A stretch of DNA of 32,858 bases, taken from positions 1 to 32,858 of the forward strand of contig JAGNDO010000059.1 in assembly GCA_018003515.1 (NCBI GenBank). Reading direction: 5' to 3'. This document shows, piece after piece, positions 30,101-32,858 of the stretch (its first letter is position 1; the number at the start of each line of letters is the position of its first letter). The notes below the pieces were generated by a model. It was given only the letters and a program-made list of their open reading frames with translations, searched no databases and was not told the origin of the DNA. A program made the position numbers and the translations under genes. The stretch comes from Caldilineaceae bacterium. Its GTDB lineage: Bacteria > Chloroflexota > Anaerolineae > Caldilineales > Caldilineaceae.

Positions 30101-32858
30101 CACTCGATCTCCGTCTGGGCCTCGGTGAAGTCCCCGGCGAAAGGCCGGGTGCTGGCCAGGACCGCATTGTCGATCAGGATGTACGGTTCGTCGATGTCGA
30201 TCCACTCGGAGGTGGGCGCACCGGGTTCTGTGCCTGGCACGTAGGCGTCCGGGCGTTCGTAGCGCACGGTGGCAGTGAAGATCCCCGGCCCGATCAGGGC
30301 TGTTTCGTCGAAGAGGTCATCCTGCACCGCGTCCACGCCCGCAGCTTGCAGCAGGCCCGTCCCGCTGGAGACCGTGCAGACCGGCGCGCTCACGTTGTTG
30401 GCGGTCACCGTACACTGGGTGCAGTTGCCGTAGATATCACAGCTCTTGGCCACCGTGTTCGAGGTGAAGTTGGCCCCGGTTTGGTACAGACTATAGAGCC
30501 GATCCGCCACCACACGGCCTCGGTATAGATCCTTGAACCATTGGGCATCCCAGGTCAGCCCGGCGCTGGTGAAGACACCGGTCGCATAGAGCGCGGAAGC
30601 CGCACCCGTGGCGTTCGCCACATTTCCACACAGGAAGGTGCCCGTGCTCAGGCTGAAGTCCGTCACGGCACAGCTCTGCAGGCCCGGTGTCGTGCCGCCG
30701 AGGACGATGCGGGGGGCCTGGGTGTCGATCAGCCCGGTCCACACGCCGGCGAGGATGCGCTGGTTGCCCAGGGCGTCGCTGGCCCGCAGGGAGATATCAT
30801 AGATGCCTTCCAGATCCGCCGGGGCCTGAAGCTGCCAGGTCGTCCCGTCCACATTGGTGCGGTCCAGGGTCGCATCTCGCCAGACGACCTTTGTGGCGTC
30901 GTCCTTGTCCTTGCGATGCAGGAAGCCGACTTCTACCTTCTGGATATTACTGGGTGACGAGTTGGCCAACTGGCGAGCTTCCAGTTCGCTGAAGGGACGG
31001 CTGTAGACAATGATGTCGTCCATCTGGCCAGCATAGCCATTGGTTGCTGCACCCACGGTCAGCGGGCTGGATGAGGTGTTGATCCGTTCGGCAGCGCTCA
31101 GGGTGAGATTGACGCCAACCGGGTTTTGGGTCCACGCAGCCAGCCAGGTGGTGACCGTCTGGCCCGTCTGCTGGGCCTGCCCAATCTGAGCGAAGGAGAC
31201 GGTGAGGTGCTGCCACACGTTGGCCACGGCCCGTACCCCGGTATCCTTGTCGATGGGCGTCCCATTGCGGTTGATGCGCAGGGTAACTTGATTGCCCTTA
31301 AGCAGAAGGCCAAAGCCGGCCTGATCGTCTTGCATCAGAATCTTCTGCTCACCCGGCTGGACAGACGTGGGATTGATCCAGGCCATCAGGGTCAGATTGC
31401 CTGGGTCCAGGAGCAGGGAGCGTTGTGCGCCCAACTGGGGATTGGCGTTGGTGATCACCAACGTCTGCCCCAGTTGGAACTGGGCCTGGCGGTAGGGATC
31501 TGTCAAGAAGACCGACGGCCCGCTGGTACCGGGGAGCGGCAGAGCCTGCCACTGGTTGCCGGAGAGATCCAGGGTGCTGGGGACCGTGCCCCCCACTGTA
31601 CTGCCCACGGGCACATCTTCAAAGCCGATGAAGAGGCGCATGCCTTCGGGGTAGGGCTGGTCGGCCACATAGCCCTGGATCACGGGCAGATTGGCCCCCA
31701 CGCCCGTATAGGCCGAGCGGTTGGCGATCAGCCCCGGCGTGGGGGGTGAATTGTCCACCTGGACCGTGCCCACTACGCCCTTGAACTCGTTGCCGATCTG
31801 ATCGACCGCGGACATCCAGACCTGGAAGGTGCCGTTGACCACCGGCGGCAACTCCTGGCTGTATTGCCACGCGCCGTTGACCACGGCCACGCTGCGGGGC
31901 GAGTTCATAGGCGAGCCCAGGGGATCGATCAACATGATGCTGGCAGATTGCACGCTGCCGTTGTTGTCCGTGGCCGTGCCCTGCACGGTGAGGGACTTTT
32001 GCTTGCCGCTGGTGGTCAGGGTGACCGTGGGCGGGGTGTTGTCCAGAACCACGCTCTTGGCGTCGGTCTTGACGTTGCCCACCTTGTCCGTGGCCCGCAC
32101 TTCCACCGTGGTGGTGCCCGCCTGGATATCCAGGCCGAAGGCCCAGACGCCCGTGGTGGCGCTCTCCGCGTTGGCGGACTTCCAGACCCCGTCCTTGTCC
32201 TTATATTCCACCGAGCGGATGCCCGACTCCGTATCGCTGGCGACCACGCCGAAGATATTGGTGCCCGGCTTGACCGCCGCGCCCAGGGTCAGCTTGACCG
32301 TCGGGGCGTTGTAGTCCACCCGGAAACGCTCGGTGCTGATCACGTCGTACCAGGTGCTCTGATAGACGAACTGGGAGAGGAATTCGCTCACTTCCAGAGC
32401 TTTGTTGTAGAAGAAGAACTCGTCCATCTGCCCCCGGTAGCTCTGGCCGAAGCGCAGGGTGGTGCCTGTGCGGCAGATCGGCGCACCGACCCGTTCCTGG
32501 TGGATCAGTCGCCCGTTGAGGAAGATGCTGACATCATTCTTGCCGTTGCGGGAATCGTAGTTGACCCCCAGTTGGTGCCACTGGTTCAAGGCCAGGTTGA
32601 CGCTGGCCGGGGTCACGGTGAAGCTGCCATATACGCCACAGCTGCCGCCGCTGACGCTGAAGAGGCTGCCTATCAGTTGGGGCACAACCTGCCCGCCGCT
32701 GTTGATCAGTTGGAAGCGCCAGGCAGGCACATCCGTGCCCTCGTTGGCGTGGAGGGCCACCAGAGTGGCCGGGGCCGCGGGGGCCGCGGTCAGCTTCACC
32801 CAGGTGGAGAAGGAGAAGGGGGCATCCGGCTGGTTCGGGACGGTCAAGCGGGGGGTGG
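27166..32858 (-). CDS. Giant LamG/Ig-like surface protein, N-terminus beyond window
   Basis: At least 1,896 residues, open to the window edge, so start and signal peptide are missing. Numbering from the first visible TTG (32847): a LamG/concanavalin-like domain at ~5-165 (FSFSTWVKLT, YRGQMDEFFFYN), Ig-like repeats at ~185-375 (VEVRATDKVGNV, SAVDQIGNEF), and a second LamG at ~479-630 (LTLMAWINPT, GYAGQMDDIIVYSRPF). A mixed central part follows to ~1300, then a CARDB-like segment at ~1319-1402 (GPGDTLTFYATVRNLSNQE). Further Ig-like repeats run to ~1760 (VTAFDAAGNG), with a last cadherin-like part ending SRIFLPLIFK. These domains suggest a cell-surface or secreted adhesin/carbohydrate-binding protein; no catalytic motif is seen. 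The tail matches that of the arylsulfotransferase-like protein. Confidence 0.85.
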   Translation of the reverse strand, partial: TPRLTVPNQPDAPFSFSTWVKLTAAPAAPATLVALHANEGTDVPAWRFQLINSGGQVVPQLIGSLFSVSGGSCGVYGSFTVTPASVNLALNQWHQLGVNYDSRNGKNDVSIFLNGRLIHQERVGAPICRTGTTLRFGQSYRGQMDEFFFYNKALEVSEFLSQFVYQSTWYDVISTERFRVDYNAPTVKLTLGAAVKPGTNIFGVVASDTESGIRSVEYKDKDGVWKSANAESATTGVWAFGLDIQAGTTTVEVRATDKVGNVKTDAKSVVLDNTPPTVTLTTSGKQKSLTVQGTATDNNGSVQSASIMLIDPLGSPMNSPRSVAVVNGAWQYSQELPPVVNGTFQVWMSAVDQIGNEFKGVVGTVQVDNSPPTPGLIANRSAYTGVGANLPVIQGYVADQPYPEGMRLFIGFEDVPVGSTVGGTVPSTLDLSGNQWQALPLPGTSGPSVFLTDPYRQAQFQLGQTLVITNANPQLGAQRSLLLDPGNLTLMAWINPTSVQPGEQKILMQDDQAGFGLLLKGNQVTLRINRNGTPIDKDTGVRAVANVWQHLTVSFAQIGQAQQTGQTVTTWLAAWTQNPVGVNLTLSAAERINTSSSPLTVGAATNGYAGQMDDIIVYSRPFSELEARQLANSSPSNIQKVEVGFLHRKDKDDATKVVWRDATLDRTNVDGTTWQLQAPADLEGIYDISLRASDALGNQRILAGVWTGLIDTQAPRIVLGGTTPGLQSCAVTDFSLSTGTFLCGNVANATGAASALYATGVFTSAGLTWDAQWFKDLYRGRVVADRLYSLYQTGANFTSNTVAKSCDIYGNCTQCTVTANNVSAPVCTVSSGTGLLQAAGVDAVQDDLFDETALIGPGIFTATVRYERPDAYVPGTEPGAPTSEWIDIDEPYILIDNAVLASTRPFAGDFTEAQTEIEWGESISATEYYVGWTVTETAETTDLTYYDTPGVHTQSLADKGRYYAHVIAVDALGDANAFTFGPVYFDGATPASYLNWDEFGPGQPYWLWQDAQSATGQFCNVLGQDDRAALFSGGASARSGLQTLYGTWNDQWLALHWNGVNLETQGDLHLYIDSKAGGSLYAYDPYAPIAQAASLVVMPERRQFKTNAVDRLLADFAVIVEDGQSVRLMQWNGSSWQDASLGLKFSYADGEAIVWLSLAALGVNPNAVDVSLVGFVSEENSMQVWATMPGNNPLNSPEMLPSHQPAALDPSRTLLNLQTSMRLSADPSVNNTLDNCPTNVLFDQSILDVTFTTDPAAEIYDQVVYDGIRAVVPDDVESLLASLCAGVTDTSQSGVCQLAQQIADNAGGGGPEVGPFDMLPANAGPGDTLTFYATVRNLSNQETGNLTLDVVGDLPSNGTALAVGVLAPLESKVISFTETVDPGASYDFTVMTIYPVETVENDEESITLTYEHEPHTVINDIDRSTPISAALTSLLIDDLIGVGEQRLDGLVYDQSPLAKVTLQTSLGETVNCDDTLQLDAFSSDWACAINVPENTPDGTMVQVSLSAEDIYGFASGVIAQWILEVDALAPELTVFGEPGLAAAGVQASANTTETLLLEGLAGDERWLGGVQICDTLQGYETCQEAALSFFSDVAVKAATLADSAAWSLERTVDKGIVGMTVPFTVTAFDAAGNGTQQHLILLVDTLAPTVTLSAQPVTQIAFDGAFALSGNATDRAGVSMMELEVVDPLGEYSYYPIDLASPDAVNTGWQYALAPGTTEFAMPGEYTYVILAYDALENEREVGPFTLTVGEAAQPWVNAPVFVATSNDLWTGFAPGAPLYMRVQIDDNDLSLGDAITVTVDPLPAWLAMTRLDERTVEISGTVPLTITQVVVPADLDLSAQVFDENDTTDVITNVLQINVGMTLTDRTGKQAYQSWLYEQVLDSIPSRIFLPLIFK

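Overview
The window looks like chromosomal DNA of a GC-rich, free-living bacterium, most probably a member of the Chloroflexota (Anaerolineae/Caldilineae/Ardenticatenia-like). The phylum call is an inference. It rests on two unrelated secreted proteins that end in the same FLPL[VI]-type tail, on a Tat-exported MsrP that looks lipid-anchored as expected for a cell without an outer membrane, on a bacterial eRF1-like protein, and on spacers full of short tandem repeats. There are no rRNA or tRNA genes, no transposase and no CRISPR array. All 27 genes read through without frameshifts; the first (xpt) and last (giant surface protein) are cut by the window edges.

Layout. 1-395: xpt, partial. 636-5183 (minus): a four-gene envelope module of DUF2207 protein, membrane protein with winged helix and zinc ribbon, coiled-coil protein, and an SPFH protein fused to an excisionase-type helix-turn-helix. 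It resembles in parts the PspA/YdjG-YdjH-YdjI membrane-stress system of Bacillus. 5487-6919 (plus): comEA and a phasin-like protein. 6989-9581 (minus): msrP-msrQ, the periplasmic methionine-sulfoxide repair pair, followed by a DUF5996 gene. 9920-11806 (minus): a DHA2-type efflux pump and a small HIT-like protein. 11946-17697 (plus): a purine-type phosphoribosyltransferase, prfA and prmC (release factor 1 and the enzyme that methylates it), a secreted arylsulfotransferase-like protein and a HAD phosphatase. 17808-19117: two toxin-antitoxin modules transcribed back to back. 19177-21832 (minus): a PerR-like regulator and a P1B-4 metal-efflux ATPase, with two PerR/Fur-like operators around the promoter. 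22253-26146 (plus): a bacterial eRF1-like protein and ClpC. 26215-26895 (minus): an orphan LuxR-type response regulator. 27166-32858 (minus): a very large LamG/Ig-like surface protein.

Much of the unusual content lies between genes. At least six spacers carry a short tandem repeat of 7-10 bp in two inverted blocks, one just after the upstream stop codon and one just before the downstream gene. The geometry recurs while the repeat sequence differs from spacer to spacer. A separate 122-bp two-hairpin element occurs twice in inverted orientation around prfA-prmC-arylsulfotransferase. Perfect or near-perfect hairpin terminators separate most convergent genes.

Several genes fit redox, metal and protein-quality themes (MsrPQ, PerR with its efflux ATPase, ClpC, eRF1-like protein, SPFH module), but joint regulation of these is not shown by the sequence.
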